Part shown: positions 54,197 through 64,000 of the stretch, in pieces
Layout of the letters: every line of letters begins with the position of its first letter
Numbering within the stretch: position 1 is the first letter of the stretch
Assembly: GCA_038380435.1 (NCBI GenBank)
Contig: JAWZYU010000034.1
Coordinates: 6,554,704-6,618,703, forward strand
DNA length: 64,000 nt
Source of the DNA: Ryuthela nishihirai
Lineage: Eukaryota > Arthropoda > Arachnida > Araneae > Heptathelidae
Direction: 5' to 3'
Position numbers and translations under genes: made by a program
The notes under the pieces: generated by a model
The model's input: only the letters and a program-made list of their open reading frames with translations
Databases searched by the model: none
What the model was told of the DNA's origin: nothing

Positions 54197-54384
54197 CTTT
54201 TCATTTTATAGCAACGTTAATATGGCACATAAATATATTTATTATATTGGAATCTATGCAGGTTGCATGTGAGCGAAGTTTTTTCGTTTAAAAATTGTAA
54301 AGAGCAGACTCAGGAGTTTACTGTCCCAAGAGAACTTTAAAATGTTTTTGATTATTAGCATTGAGAAAGATATTTTAGTTACCT

Positions 54385-55318
54385 TACACCGAAGAGCCAA
54401 AACATTATGTCCATCTGCCTTATATGATGTTGGTCCTTCATGTGCCGTTAAAACAGCAGTTACCTGGCGAGGCATGAACGCTACAAGATTCCTAAAGTTA
54501 TCTCGTGGTATCTGGTATGGAATGGAACCAGAACACCGTTGGCATCAAAGGATGTACCTGGTCTTCCTAGCAATTAAAGAACCAGGGGTTTCCCAGCAGA
54601 ACATTGCCCAAAGCATTACACTTCCTCCACCAGCTTGTTTTCATCCCACGTTGATCCTTGTGCCAACACTTCTCCAGGTAAACAATGCACATGTACCCGG
54701 CCATCTAGATGGTGCAACAGGAAACAAGATTCATCGGACCACACAACCTTCTTCCAATCATTCAAGGTCTACTTTTGATGCTCATGTGCCCATTGTAAGT
54801 GCTTTCGGCGGTGAACAGAGGATTCACCAGCATTCAAATTATGGACGACAGTATCCCTTCCGTTGGCTACTCAGAAACCACAGAAGGGATACAGTGGTGC
54901 AAAGTTGCACCACAGTATCCATACAGGAAAACAGTAGTACCATACGGGATAGACTTCATACACCTGTAGCATCAATGAGCCATGATCGGCCCACACCTTG
55001 CTGGTAGTTCGTGGTTTTTCCCTCCTTGGACCACGTTTTGAAGATACTAACCACGGCTGATCATGAGCACCCCACAAGCCTTTGCCATCTCGAAAATGTT
55101 GTGACCCAGTCGTCTGGCCATTAAAATTTGGCCTTTGTCAAACTCACTTATATCCGCTGCCTTTCCCATCTGAAGAACAAGAATAACACTGATTAAGAGA
55201 ACTCAGTATCAGATGTTATTTATACCATTTCATGACTTTCACACACTTCGTCGTTTACCTGCAGTTGCTAATTTGCATAAAGACGCGCTGGTCATAATAT
55301 TTTGGCATTTCAGTATAT
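54385..55318 (-). mobile_element. Tc1-like transposon with internal deletion
   Basis: The left end TACACCGAAGAGCCAAAACA is shared with the element entering at 63050. The right end reads CATAATATTTTGGCATTTCA. On the minus strand parts of a transposase are recognisable (GGSVMLWAMFCWETPG-like region near 54590-54640). Compared with 63050-64000, about 250 bp covering the last catalytic motifs are missing at about 54535. It is therefore a defective derivative. Confidence 0.78.
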
Positions 55319-55428
55319 AAGTTTATCAATTTTTTTGTCTCCCATAAATAGTCAAATATTTTTGTTTCCCATAGAATTCTCGGTAACCCTTCCTAGTAAC
55401 CTTTCCTAGAATTCTCGGGGAGAGGGGA

Positions 55429-56223
55429 AATATCCGCAAAGAGGAGATAAATCAGGTTTCGAAAATTGTTGAAGTAATGAAAGTTGCTAAGGTGTCTTGG
55501 TATTGCAAAGAAAGGAATCTGATTCAAATAAGAAATTTGAAAAATATCTTGTTTTGCTGACGAAATTGAATGAACCGAGTAGTGTGATAGGACAAAAATT
55601 ATTTCTAGCTTTAGATCAAAATATTACAGAAAGAAGAAATGAAAATCTTTTAGCTACTATCTAAAATGACCTTCCACATGCATCTGGAGTGGGGGCGACT
55701 CAGTTGGTAGAGCACCAGGGTTGTAATCTGCAGTTCCTAGGTTCGAATCCCACCTGAGCGGGCATTGAGATTCATCGCCGCAACATATCTCCTGCCCTCC
55801 GTCAGTAAGGGACATCCATGAGCTTGGAAAGGCCATCTGTGTCTTCTACTGACCTGTGGCCCCATCTGCGGGAGAGCCATACCTTGTGCACATTAAAGAA
55901 CACGATGTACAGCCTTGACGAGAATCTACAATCTGTCTGCCAACAGCTGTCCAGTCCCCCCCTCCACAACCTTTTCCGAGCCCTCGGGTCCTTGTGATCT
56001 GGCCATTCACCCAATGTATGCAAAAAAAAAGTGCCGATCAGAAGTAAAATAACGCAAACCACATGTATCTAAGAATACAACTGTTAATACAATCACAAAT
56101 ATTCCATTTATTTGTTCGAAAAACATTATTGCTATAGAGAGATCACATAATGACAATGAAATTGTTAATGATACAGAACCTACTAAGAAACTGAGTAAAC
56201 GAGAAGAAAAAATGCCTTTATAA
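55429..56223 (+). pseudogene. Unrecognised coding-like relic split by SINE2
   Basis: Three consecutive plus-strand stretches read as ordinary protein. First is KEEINQVSKIVEVMKVAKVS (from about 55438). After a +2 shift near 55505 comes KESDSNKKFEKYLVLLTKLN, then a stretch including SSVIGQKLFLALDQNITERR. After a stop and the SINE2, the third is SKNTTVNTITNIPFICSKNI, ending in a Lys/Glu-rich TKKLSKREEKMPL before a stop at 56221-56223. I do not recognise the family. It could be part of a host gene retrocopy or of another DNA transposon. The evidence is amino-acid composition and length only, so confidence is modest. Confidence 0.4.
55686..56058 (+). mobile_element. SINE2 copy with target duplication
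   Basis: Full-length SINE2 from the tRNA-like head (GGGGGCGACTCAGTTGGTAG; GGTTCGAATCCC) to a tail of AAGTAAAATAACGCAAA. The 12-bp duplication CCACATG[C/T]ATCT lies at 55674-55685 and 56059-56070 with one mismatch. It is more diverged than the other full-length SINE2 copies. Confidence 0.9.
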
Positions 56224-56534
56224 AGGAAACAAAAAAAGGTAAATCAAAATCACTAGCACTGCGTTGTCTTCACCTCAAGAAATCTCTATAACTTTTAAAA
56301 TCATGCTCTACTGAAATTCTGAGGCTAAAACATGATATCCCTTCCCAGCCCAATTTGAACTTTCTGGGTTCTTCTAGAATATGACTGCATTAATAAAATA
56401 TTTCTTACTAAATTCAAAACAAGGATTAAAGACTTGAGTGCTGTATGTTGTTATGTCCTCACAGAGGCATCTGATGAGAAACATAATTGATTATTTTTAT
56501 GTAATTTGGATTCATAAAGTATCATTAATATGAG
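56224..56534. other. AT-rich spacer
   Basis: No recognised gene or repeat. Confidence 0.4.
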
Positions 56535-57811
56535 TTTTGTAACTGGAGTGTTCAAAACGTTCTTGGAATGCATCTGCAGAACAAAACTTTTACTGTCCTC
56601 TGAGTACACCCCTTCAGCATCTATGCAGAGTTGCAGACATCTACGCAAATTCTGGAACTCTTGGTGGTACTCCTGTTGGGGAATATTCTGCAACTCTAAA
56701 TGAAAGCATTTCGCAAAGTCTTACACCCTTGAAAAAGTTTCCCTGCAAGTTTATTTTTAATTTTTGGAAACAATCAAAAATTACATGGTGCAAGATCGGG
56801 TGAATATGCAGGATGGAGTAGCTGTTTGATTTTTTTTTTTTTCCTGCTCCAGATAGGCTGCAACTTGCTGTGTTTTGTGAGCACTCTGGCATTGTCATGA
56901 AGTAGAAGACTTGACACGCAATACGCTCTTGTTGGGTGCTGCTCCTTCGTCTCCTTAACCATTTTGGGCAAAACGATGTTGGTGCAGTATTAGTCATTTA
57001 TTGTCATTTTTTAAGGTAAGGTTTCCAGAGCTAATCACTCCTTGAGAATTGAAAAAATGTAAACGTCCTCTTCCTTCAGTGAAAGTTTGTTGGAAGATTT
57101 GGAGATGCGGTTCATCTTCCGCAACCCAAATATAGTTGTCGATCTTTGTGGGAGTTGTATAGTAATAAAACCACGCCTCATCACCTGTTAAAATGTCTGT
57201 TAACCGTTTGGAGTCACTAGGTTCAAACATTGCCAGCAACTTCTTGCATGAGTCGATTCTAGCTCTTGTTTGCTGTTCTGTCAGTTTGTGGGGTACCCAT
57301 TTGTCACAGATCTTTCGGAACTTTAAAGGTTGATAAATAATTGTCTCTACACTACCAGTTGATACACTGACATCTAAACTTATTACCTGAGCAGCAGCGA
57401 TGGTTCTCTCGTTCAGTCTCCTTTGTTCTCCTTTCTGAGGGAGGTCTTAAAAGCTCTGCCGTCCTCTGAATTTGCGCATCCATCCCTAACAACAGTGCCA
57501 TATGAACAGGGATGATCCTTACATACTTGTGATGAATCGGCATGAATTTTTTCATGTTGTCCCCAAGCTGCATCCATGTGAAAATGTAAAATATTTTCCC
57601 TTCTTTAGTAGGCATCATAGCAACAATGCACAAATTTCGCAGACCGAACTTTACACGCCACAGTGAAGAGAGAAATGATGATACGGACTTTGCTTTTAAC
57701 ATGTAACGATAAGTTTAGACAAGCTTTCAAACAAGTCATAGCTCGTTAACTTCGGATCAACGTGTGCAAATCTACAGACACACATCAAGGACTTTTTGAA
57801 CGCCCTCCATA
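56535..57811 (-). mobile_element. Mariner-like transposon, near full length, decayed
   Basis: Imperfect TIRs: the left end CTGGAGTGTTCAAAACGTTC and, on the opposite strand, the right end ATGGAGGGCGTTCAAAAAGT. The total of about 1.28 kb is the usual size for mariner. The transposase on the minus strand is broken but covers N-terminal, central and C-terminal parts. A partial copy lies at 50460-51490 in opposite orientation. Confidence 0.82.
56541..57702 (-). pseudogene. Mariner-like transposase
   Basis: Minus-strand frames in order: 57702-57352, an N-terminal region with no clear helix-turn-helix left. Then 57239-56994, with RLTDILTGDEAWFYYYTTPT (first catalytic Asp) and a following ISSGNLTLKNDNK. 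Then 56971-56774, with LLHDNARVL (second Asp) and LLHPAYSPDLAPCNF (third Asp). The spacing between the last two is close to the DD34D of mariner. Frame shifts between blocks inactivate it. In the family this single protein binds the TIRs and performs cut-and-paste at TA sites. Confidence 0.82.
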
Positions 57812-57954
57812 TTTGCCATACTTTTAAAATCATTCAACTTTTTCTGGAGTATCTCATCATTTAATCACAAATCGTAATGCAACACATATTCAAATTTGCC
57901 AACACTTGAGAGTATTACTTCAAATCTGTTAATACTGGAACAGCGAACATCTAT

Positions 57955-58085
57955 CTCAAGCCCATCAATGTCCCCTTTCTCATCGGGGAGGGTGAGAGAT
58001 TAGTGGCGATAATTCTGAATCCTGACACAGTTGGAACTTAAGAGTAGCACATCAGAAGTGTGCTATCAACTAAGCCAATACATAC
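57955..58085 (-). mobile_element. Very old SINE2 relic
   Basis: AGCCCATCAATGTCCCCTTT, then GGCGATAATTCTGAATCCTG and a tRNA-like GCACATCAGAAGTGTGCTAT, parallel the SINE2 head region on the minus strand. A and B boxes are eroded. Identity is clearly lower than in the other SINE2 copies. Confidence 0.6.
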
Positions 58086-59680
58086 CAATGAATCTCATGG
58101 TTAAGTGTTTGTTTAAAACGAGTGTAACCAAAATTTTTACTTTAAAAAACTGTATTAAGCACAGACTTAAGAAAAATCATTCAGGTGTATAAAATTATTT
58201 TGCGTCGATTTTTTTCCTGCATGATAAAAAATGCATTAGAAAATAAACATTTATTACAAAAGTTCTTTCTTGAATTTTAAGTTTTTTACACTTAGAAAAT
58301 TGCCACGTTCTCTAGAACCCATATGAAAAAAAATCGCATTTATATGGGATAAGATTTTAATTATTTTACGCTGAGTATTTTTATGGAACCATCCAGAAAT
58401 TTGACTTTTAACATTGGCTTAATTAACAATCTGTAATTAAAACCTCAGTCTCTATAATCCCAATGAATCTACACATAAATTTCTACCATCTTGATGAATT
58501 TTTTTAGAAGTCTCTGTGGTCTTTAAATTCAATGACTTTGGTTGCAGAAGTTTGTTACCCCTTACTCTAGTACATTCATCTACATGCAATTTCTTTTGTC
58601 AGCTGTCACACATTCGTTAGAAAGAATATTCTCTTATGTGCCATAAGCCACCATATGCAGCTATTGATTTATTATAAGAAATGGCAAACATGGACTGATG
58701 TAAATTTCAAGTTTCCTGACACTGGTTGAAAAAAAAAGAGCACCCATTTTATCAAAATAATGCTTATCCTAACAATTCTTTTAAGTCTGACTCTGTATAT
58801 GTTTTACAATATTTGATTGAAAAGTACTAATAATCTACTACAATTCTTTCATATACAAACAAGTAACCTTTGCATAAAAATGTTTTAGGAGCAAAAGAAA
58901 CAATACTTGAGAGCATTCATATCCATTTGTGGAAAGATTCATAATATGTGTTTAAAATACATTATTTTCTTTTTGTATTGGTTTGCAAGTACAGTACTAC
59001 TGTATAGTTATACTAAATTTTTTTATTATTATTTTATATTATTGTGATATTCATCTCTGTGAAATCTGCTAAACCCATATTGATTTTAACAAACAGTCTA
59101 AGAGAAAGTACACTATAGAACAGAAAGCATGCCAACACAGATGGAAACCATAAATCTAATATGGCTAGAAAAAAGTTATTACTCAAGCATATATTATTTG
59201 TCATGCTTTCTACAGTCCATTATTGTCCAAGTTATAAATATTATGTTTTTTGTTTCATATTAATGATACAATATTTTAATTATACACAAATCTCTCAGTT
59301 TTGAAGAACCTGGGGCAAGACAGTTTTTCAGGCCACCTGGATAACAGGTTCAAACTGGGGAAAATTCATCCAAACTATTCCTTTCAAATACATCCTAGTG
59401 GCTATCAATCTAATAAAAACATATTCCGTTCCATTATACACATAAAAAAGCCACTTAAAAATATCGCTGGTGAATTTTACATAAAATGCATACACATGCT
59501 TTGTTATGATTTGCCAAAATTAAAAAGGAAAATATCTAATGCATAAATGAATCAATTAAAGGAGTAAATCATATGTATATCCTTTAGCAAGACAAATGAA
59601 TGGTAATCCATATTTTATCCCAGATAAGCAGAAATTAACGCATTATGGAGGGTTACATAGTGGTTAAAAGTAATGCTTAT
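58086..59680. other. AT-rich spacer
   Basis: No recognised gene. The open stretch 59301-59546 has no family motif that I know. Confidence 0.45.
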
Positions 59681-59689
59681 TAACAGAAT

Positions 59690-59905
59690 AGGGCATGTAC
59701 CGGTACACTATGTTTCAGCTTTCAGCTGCCAGCGTAACAGACAAGATTGCTATCGTGAGCCTGAGAAATTCAAGGCCAAGGCCACACATCGCTGGCCTTC
59801 AGCGCCAGTACACGAGTGGCTGTATAGTGGCCAAGGCCATGGGCGGCATCAGGTCTTTGCCTCGTTGGGTGCAGTGGTGTTTGCTGTTGCACATCTAGAG
59901 TTGAA
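59690..59905. other. GC-richer patch of unknown nature
   Basis: About 210 bp stand out from the AT-rich flanks, with GGCCAAGGCC words and two overlapping open frames (59673-60038 and 59695-59898). Neither frame shows a recognisable domain. It could be an exon, a repeat end or a regulatory island. Confidence 0.35.
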
Positions 59906-60479
59906 AATTAACATATCCTTGAATTACAGCAACAAACACTGCCAGGGTGATAATATTTTTAGAGGAATTTTTAAGAAACTATATTTATATATAACATACT
60001 ACAGTTTAGAGTTTATCACATATAAGCTTAATATTTGAAAATTACATTTATAATACGATAAACTTTTGGCGAGCTAAGATGATTACTGAATCGCGCGTGA
60101 CGTGGAAATGTTAAATTTTTGTGCTCTTTTTCTGCCTATGCCTTTTATCAACATTCTTTACTTGTAAAGGCATTTTGTAATAAGTCATATTTAACAATTT
60201 GTAACGCTGACAACGAAACATATTATCATAATTCCTCGTACTTATACTACATCCAGTGGGGGGGGGGGATCACTATATTATGACAATTCCCAGATTTACG
60301 AACATTTTTCCTTTTCTAGTTAAACCAAACAGTATTAGCAATTGGTTTCAGCGATTTTCGTTATCCTAAATATATCTTTCAAATTTAAAACAAATTACTT
60401 CAAAAAGAAACAAATTCAATATTTCAGTGATTTCCGATTTATTTCTGAAGTGTAGCTTTATTGGTAAGAATCAATCAAT
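59906..60479. other. AT-rich spacer
   Basis: Contains a poly-G run near 60257 and no recognised gene. Confidence 0.45.
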
Positions 60480-60575
60480 ATCCTCTCAAGCAGCTGCTTG
60501 TCATAGAGGTCTGACAGGAGCCTGTCAGTCTAATACGCCATAGAAAAGGTCTGGGAGGAAGTCGAGATTTCAGCA
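60480..60575 (-). mobile_element. SINE1 3'-end fragment
   Basis: TCTCAAGCAGCTGCTTGTCA, CTGACAGGAGCCTGTCAG and CCATAGAAAAGGTCTGGGAGG mark the 3' half of SINE1. The head is absent. Confidence 0.83.
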
Positions 60576-62245
60576 ATAATGATGGTTATTTTAAACTGTT
60601 AAATAGCATTTACAAAATTAAGCTTTTTTTTTTTAAGTAAGCCAATGTTCACTAATTTTCACCTAAAGTCACATAAACTAATTCGAAATAAGAATTTCTG
60701 AGCCTGTATGTTTGCTTTTTTAACTGCCGTGATCAAGAAAATACATACACAAAAACTAAATTCATACACACAAACCATGCTACTATAGAGAAGTATTGTT
60801 TGTTAAAGAAATTGCTTTTTCTGACAATGATACGACTGTTATTTCCATAAATAGTTTGCTAAGAAATAGGAAAGCGCGAGGAACTGAATTGAATTCATAT
60901 ATTATTCTATATATGCATGGTACTAGATTGAAATGTTCACGCATAATTGAAATATTTATTCTCTGTTAAATGTGATTTTAATCTTTAGGTATAGCAATAC
61001 TGAGCTTGAGAGATTGTTAAATATATTGCAAAGAGCAGATTTATTTTGTATATCTTTCAGTACGGCAAGTAAATGTAATACATTTTAAATTTCCTATTTA
61101 TGCATTTCTGCAATTCAATTTATTTAACCAACTGGATACATTTTTTCCGTTCCAAAGTTGTAAAAATGTTTGTAGACTGAGTATCCCCCTCCCAGATAGT
61201 TGGGAGGTCTCTCCGAACCTTCTGCGCCTGGTAGCAAGGGCGTACATGGGAGGGGGGTCCGGAAGCCCTCCCCCTGAAATTGCGGTCGTCCTATATGAAA
61301 CCTTAAACATGCCTATCTGCTTTAAATTCCACAAGAGTTTTATTTGTATCATTTTAATTTAGCCCCATTGTATACTGTATGTCCAATACTAGAGATAGAT
61401 TAAAAAAAAACTAGTAAATTTTATTCCGCATAGAATATCATCATGTTTGCCTTTCCTGTCTGGTGGAATGTTTTAGTAATTGGGAAATCCTACTCAAGTC
61501 TTACTCTTAACCGCTCCCTCCCCACGAAGGAAAAAGGGGCGGTATTATATACGGCTATTTTCCTATCGGCAAATAATTTTTCGTGATTTTGAAAAACGTA
61601 TCTCGATTTATTTATGTGCTATCCATAATTGAATTCAAAAACCTCCAACCTAAAACGTTTTATCGTATTATATAAACTCGTGGTCGTTAGTTATTTCACC
61701 AGCAATTAGTGTTCATTTTCGGACAAGTTCAGTGTTAACGTCTGAAGAGTTTCTTATTAAACAACGATATAATAACTGTGTACAGTTTGTTCGAAATTTA
61801 TTTTAAACTGCTAAGACGAGCGCTATGCCGTGCATTGTTTCCGCTACCAATATTCGATGAATATTACTGAAAAATCCAGATTCTCAAAGATTTCATAATT
61901 TATATGTTTAACTCATCTAGTATACATTTTATGTTCAGGGCTATTTTCCTGTCCGGAGTGAACTTGGATACCCTACTAAATTTAATGCTACTTTTAAACG
62001 AAATTAAAACTCAGATGTTGAAAAGTAGGTCATACATAGCTATGGTATACCCCTGGATTTTCCGGTAAAGCCAATGGCATACCGGAAAATCTCTGAGCTC
62101 CCCCCGTAAGTAATGTCTCGGGAGACCTTTTGTTTCATTTAATGTGCACCATCATATATTTGATTTTTAATTTTTGAAAAAGTACATAATTATCTGATAA
62201 TGAATTATCAAATCTATAATTCATAATTCGACACTTAGGAATAAA
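60576..62245. other. Spacer with small hairpins of possible MITE origin
   Basis: At about 61236-61286, GGGAGGGGGGTCCGG faces CCCTCCCCCT. At 62052-62095, GGATTTTCCGGTA faces TACCGGAAAATCT. Both look like eroded MITE centres or ends, but I cannot define boundaries. No gene is recognised. Confidence 0.4.
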
Positions 62246-62485
62246 TCAAGGCCGGATCTAACGGGGAGAGAAAGGGGACATGCCCCCACCCCTTGAGAAT
62301 TCTAGTATGTGTAATGGAGTCCAAAATCTATTAAACTTGGGCATATTTCCAGAATTTTTCGTGTTTTTTTAAACCTCTAAAACGAAGGAGCAACACACCA
62401 CTGCATTTTCTTACACTGCAATGGAAATCCAGTCTCTTAGCCTTCCCCCAGCCCCATAATTTTTTTTTTCTAGATCCGGACTTGA
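62246..62485. mobile_element. MITE of family R-D with short inverted repeats
   Basis: A 240-bp non-coding element bounded by TCAAGGCCGGATCTA and TAGATCCGGACTTGA, an imperfect 15-bp TIR. Internal words match the older copy at 53228-53680. The superfamily is uncertain. Confidence 0.68.
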
Positions 62486-62664
62486 ATAATTTTTTTCACT
62501 TCCTTCATAAAATATTGCTTTAGTTGTTTTCAAAAGGACATAAAATTTGAACTAAAATGCTTACATAATTTCATGCAGGGGTACATTTTGAATATGATTA
62601 ATTTTCCCCTCTATTGAAAAATTAGAAGGATTCACATATGGCCTCTGGCGAATATAATAATAAT
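62486..62664. other. AT-rich spacer
   Basis: No recognised feature. Confidence 0.4.
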
Positions 62665-62866
62665 AACAAAATACCCCCTCAAGCAGCTGCTTGCCACAGA
62701 GGTCTGACAGGAGCCTGTCAGTTTATATGTCACAGTAGAAGATCTGAGTGGATGGCAGGACCTCAGCAGAAAAACGACACATACATCCACCATGCCTTAC
62801 CCGGGACTCGAACCCAGGTCCCTTTGATCAGTAGCCAAGCGCGCTAACCACTCGGCCATGGGACGG
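62665..62866 (-). mobile_element. SINE1 copy
   Basis: Full-length SINE1 with intact pol III-type boxes (GGCCGAGTGGTTAGCGCG; GGTTCGAGTCCC on the minus strand), both 3' palindromes and a TATTTTGTTATTATT tail. It is one of the least diverged copies, but no clean target duplication is seen. Confidence 0.9.
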
Positions 62867-63049
62867 CTTTTTGGAATACTCGTTTTCAGGGACAAACAGT
62901 AGTAATTCGTTAATGATTAGACAATATAAATAATATATAATTATCCCTATAAAACGACAATGCAAAATTAAAAAACTGGATTATCTTACCCGTAAGGTTA
63001 AGGGGCAAATCATCATGTGTACATAAAATTTATTACTATAATATTAATA

Positions 63050-63697
63050 TACACCGAAGAGCCAAAATATTATGACCACCTGCCAAAAATGATGATGATC
63101 CTCCACGTGGCTCTTACCAGGCGAAACAGCTCTTACCCGGCGAGGCATGGATGCTACAAGATTTCTAAAGGTATCTTGTGGTATATGGTACCAACACATT
63201 ACCAGCAGATCCTTTAACTCTTGTAAGTTATGTGGCTGAGCCGTCGCAGATTGAATATGTTGTTCCAACACAAACCACAGATGCTCAATTAGATTGATGT
63301 CTGGGGAATTTAGAAGCCAGGGCAATACCTGGAAGTCTTCCTCATGTTATGCGAATCATTCTCTAACAATCCGGGCAGCGTGGCATGGCGCATTATCCTG
63401 CTGAAAGAAGGCACTTGTAGAGGAGTATACCATTGCCATAAAAGGATGTACCTGGTCTGCAATGATGTTTATGTAGGTGGTAGACGTCATAGTTTCCTGC
63501 ACATTGAATGACTGGACCCAGGGTTTCCCAGCAGAACATTGCCCAAAGCATTCCACTTCCTCCACCACTTGTTTTCGGCCCACAATGCATCCTGGTGCCA
63601 ACACTTCCCCAGGTAAGCAAAGCACACATACCAGGCCATCCACATGGTGCAACACAAAATGAGATTCAATCGTACCTGATGATCTTCTTCCAATCAT
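63050..63697 (-). pseudogene. Tc1-like transposase, C-terminal half, frameshifted
   Basis: Two adjoining minus-strand frames give the catalytic half of a Tc1-like DDE transposase. 63697-63356 holds SVMLW-type sequence around GNVLLGNPGS in one frame and YINIIADQVHPFMAMVY, then FFQQDNAPCHAARIVRE (second catalytic Asp), in another. 63325-63050 holds LNSPDINLIEHLWFVLEQHI (third motif) and a C-terminal PHNLQELKDLLVMCWYHIPQ with SMPRRVRAV. The third acidic position reads D in SPDIN, as in DD34D/E variants. Frame breaks near 63340 make this copy inactive. In the active family this protein moves the element between TA sites. Confidence 0.8.
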
Positions 63698-64000
63698 TCC
63701 AGGTCCAGTTTTGATGCTCGCATGCCCATTGTAGGCGCTTTCAACGGTGAACTGAGGTTAGCATGGGCACTCTGAGCAGCATGCAGCTACGTAGCCCCAT
63801 TTTTTAGCAGTATTCGATGTACTGTGTATTGTGACATATTACTCTCGTCACCAGCATTCAAATTACGGGCGAGTTGTGCCACAGTATCCCTTCTGTTGGC
63901 TTGTACCATAGGATAACCTTTGCTCATCTCAAGCATCGATGAGCTGTGGTCGGCCCACACCTTGCCAGTGGTTTGTGGTGTTTCCTCAGACCACTTTTTG
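63050..64000 (-). mobile_element. Tc1-like transposon entering from the window edge
   Basis: The left terminus TACACCGAAGAGCCAAAATA is shared with the defective copy at 54385. The transposase reads on the minus strand and continues past position 64000, so the right end is outside the window. Confidence 0.85.

Noticed and set aside
59301..59546. Possible host gene in an 81-codon frame
   Set aside because: No conserved motif, AT-rich composition and no splice or promoter context. It is consistent with a chance frame.
5901..62866. tRNA genes at the SINE heads
   Set aside because: The A and B boxes are tRNA-like, but acceptor stems do not close and each is followed by a conserved SINE body. They are SINE promoters, not tRNA genes.
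1..64000. CRISPR arrays or prokaryotic retron-type systems
   Set aside because: Repeats are long, irregularly spaced SINE and LINE copies. The RT genes carry APE endonuclease and RNase H domains of eukaryotic LINEs.

Overview
The window is metazoan nuclear DNA made almost entirely of transposable elements, with AT-rich spacer between them. I see no host protein-coding gene that I can name and no genuine tRNA or rRNA gene. Co-occurring jockey/I-type LINEs, RTE-like LINEs, several Tc1/mariner families, a Tigger/pogo element, hAT-like MITEs and two tRNA-derived SINE families suggest an arthropod, plausibly a chelicerate. The species cannot be fixed from sequence alone.

Layout. 1-2.4 kb: a 5'-truncated RTE-like LINE carrying two SINE2 insertions. 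2.4-4.6 kb: a broken Tc1-like element, a LINE 3'-tail fragment and a mariner-type element with 91-bp inverted repeats. 5.9-11.8 kb: SINE1 copies, a ~310-bp tandem repeat split by a Tigger element, and a second RTE-like copy. 11.8-17.8 kb: mostly spacer with a tRNA-like foldback, SINE1 and a Tc1-like relic. 17.8-33.3 kb: three I-like LINE copies, all on the minus strand. Copy A contains copy B nested inside it, and copy C abuts copy A and shares its target duplication. 35.0-40.95 kb: full-length I-like copy D, with both reading frames open and an 11-bp target duplication. 42.2-46.2 kb: SINE1, an RTE 3' fragment and a third large RTE copy split by a solo LTR. 46.5-64 kb: old dispersed repeats, hAT-like MITEs, mariner and Tc1 copies, more SINEs, and one unrecognised coding-like relic split by a SINE2.

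How the parts may work together. Copy D could supply nuclease and reverse transcriptase for its own family. The I-like family ends in a conserved 3' hairpin followed by a CAACC-type tail, and SINE2 ends in a similar tail. SINE1 shares a 28-nt 3' block (22 of 28 identical, in two blocks with equal spacing) with the RTE-like LINE. This suggests two parallel LINE-SINE partnerships, which is the most interesting inference from the window. Target-site duplications let much of the insertion order be read directly.
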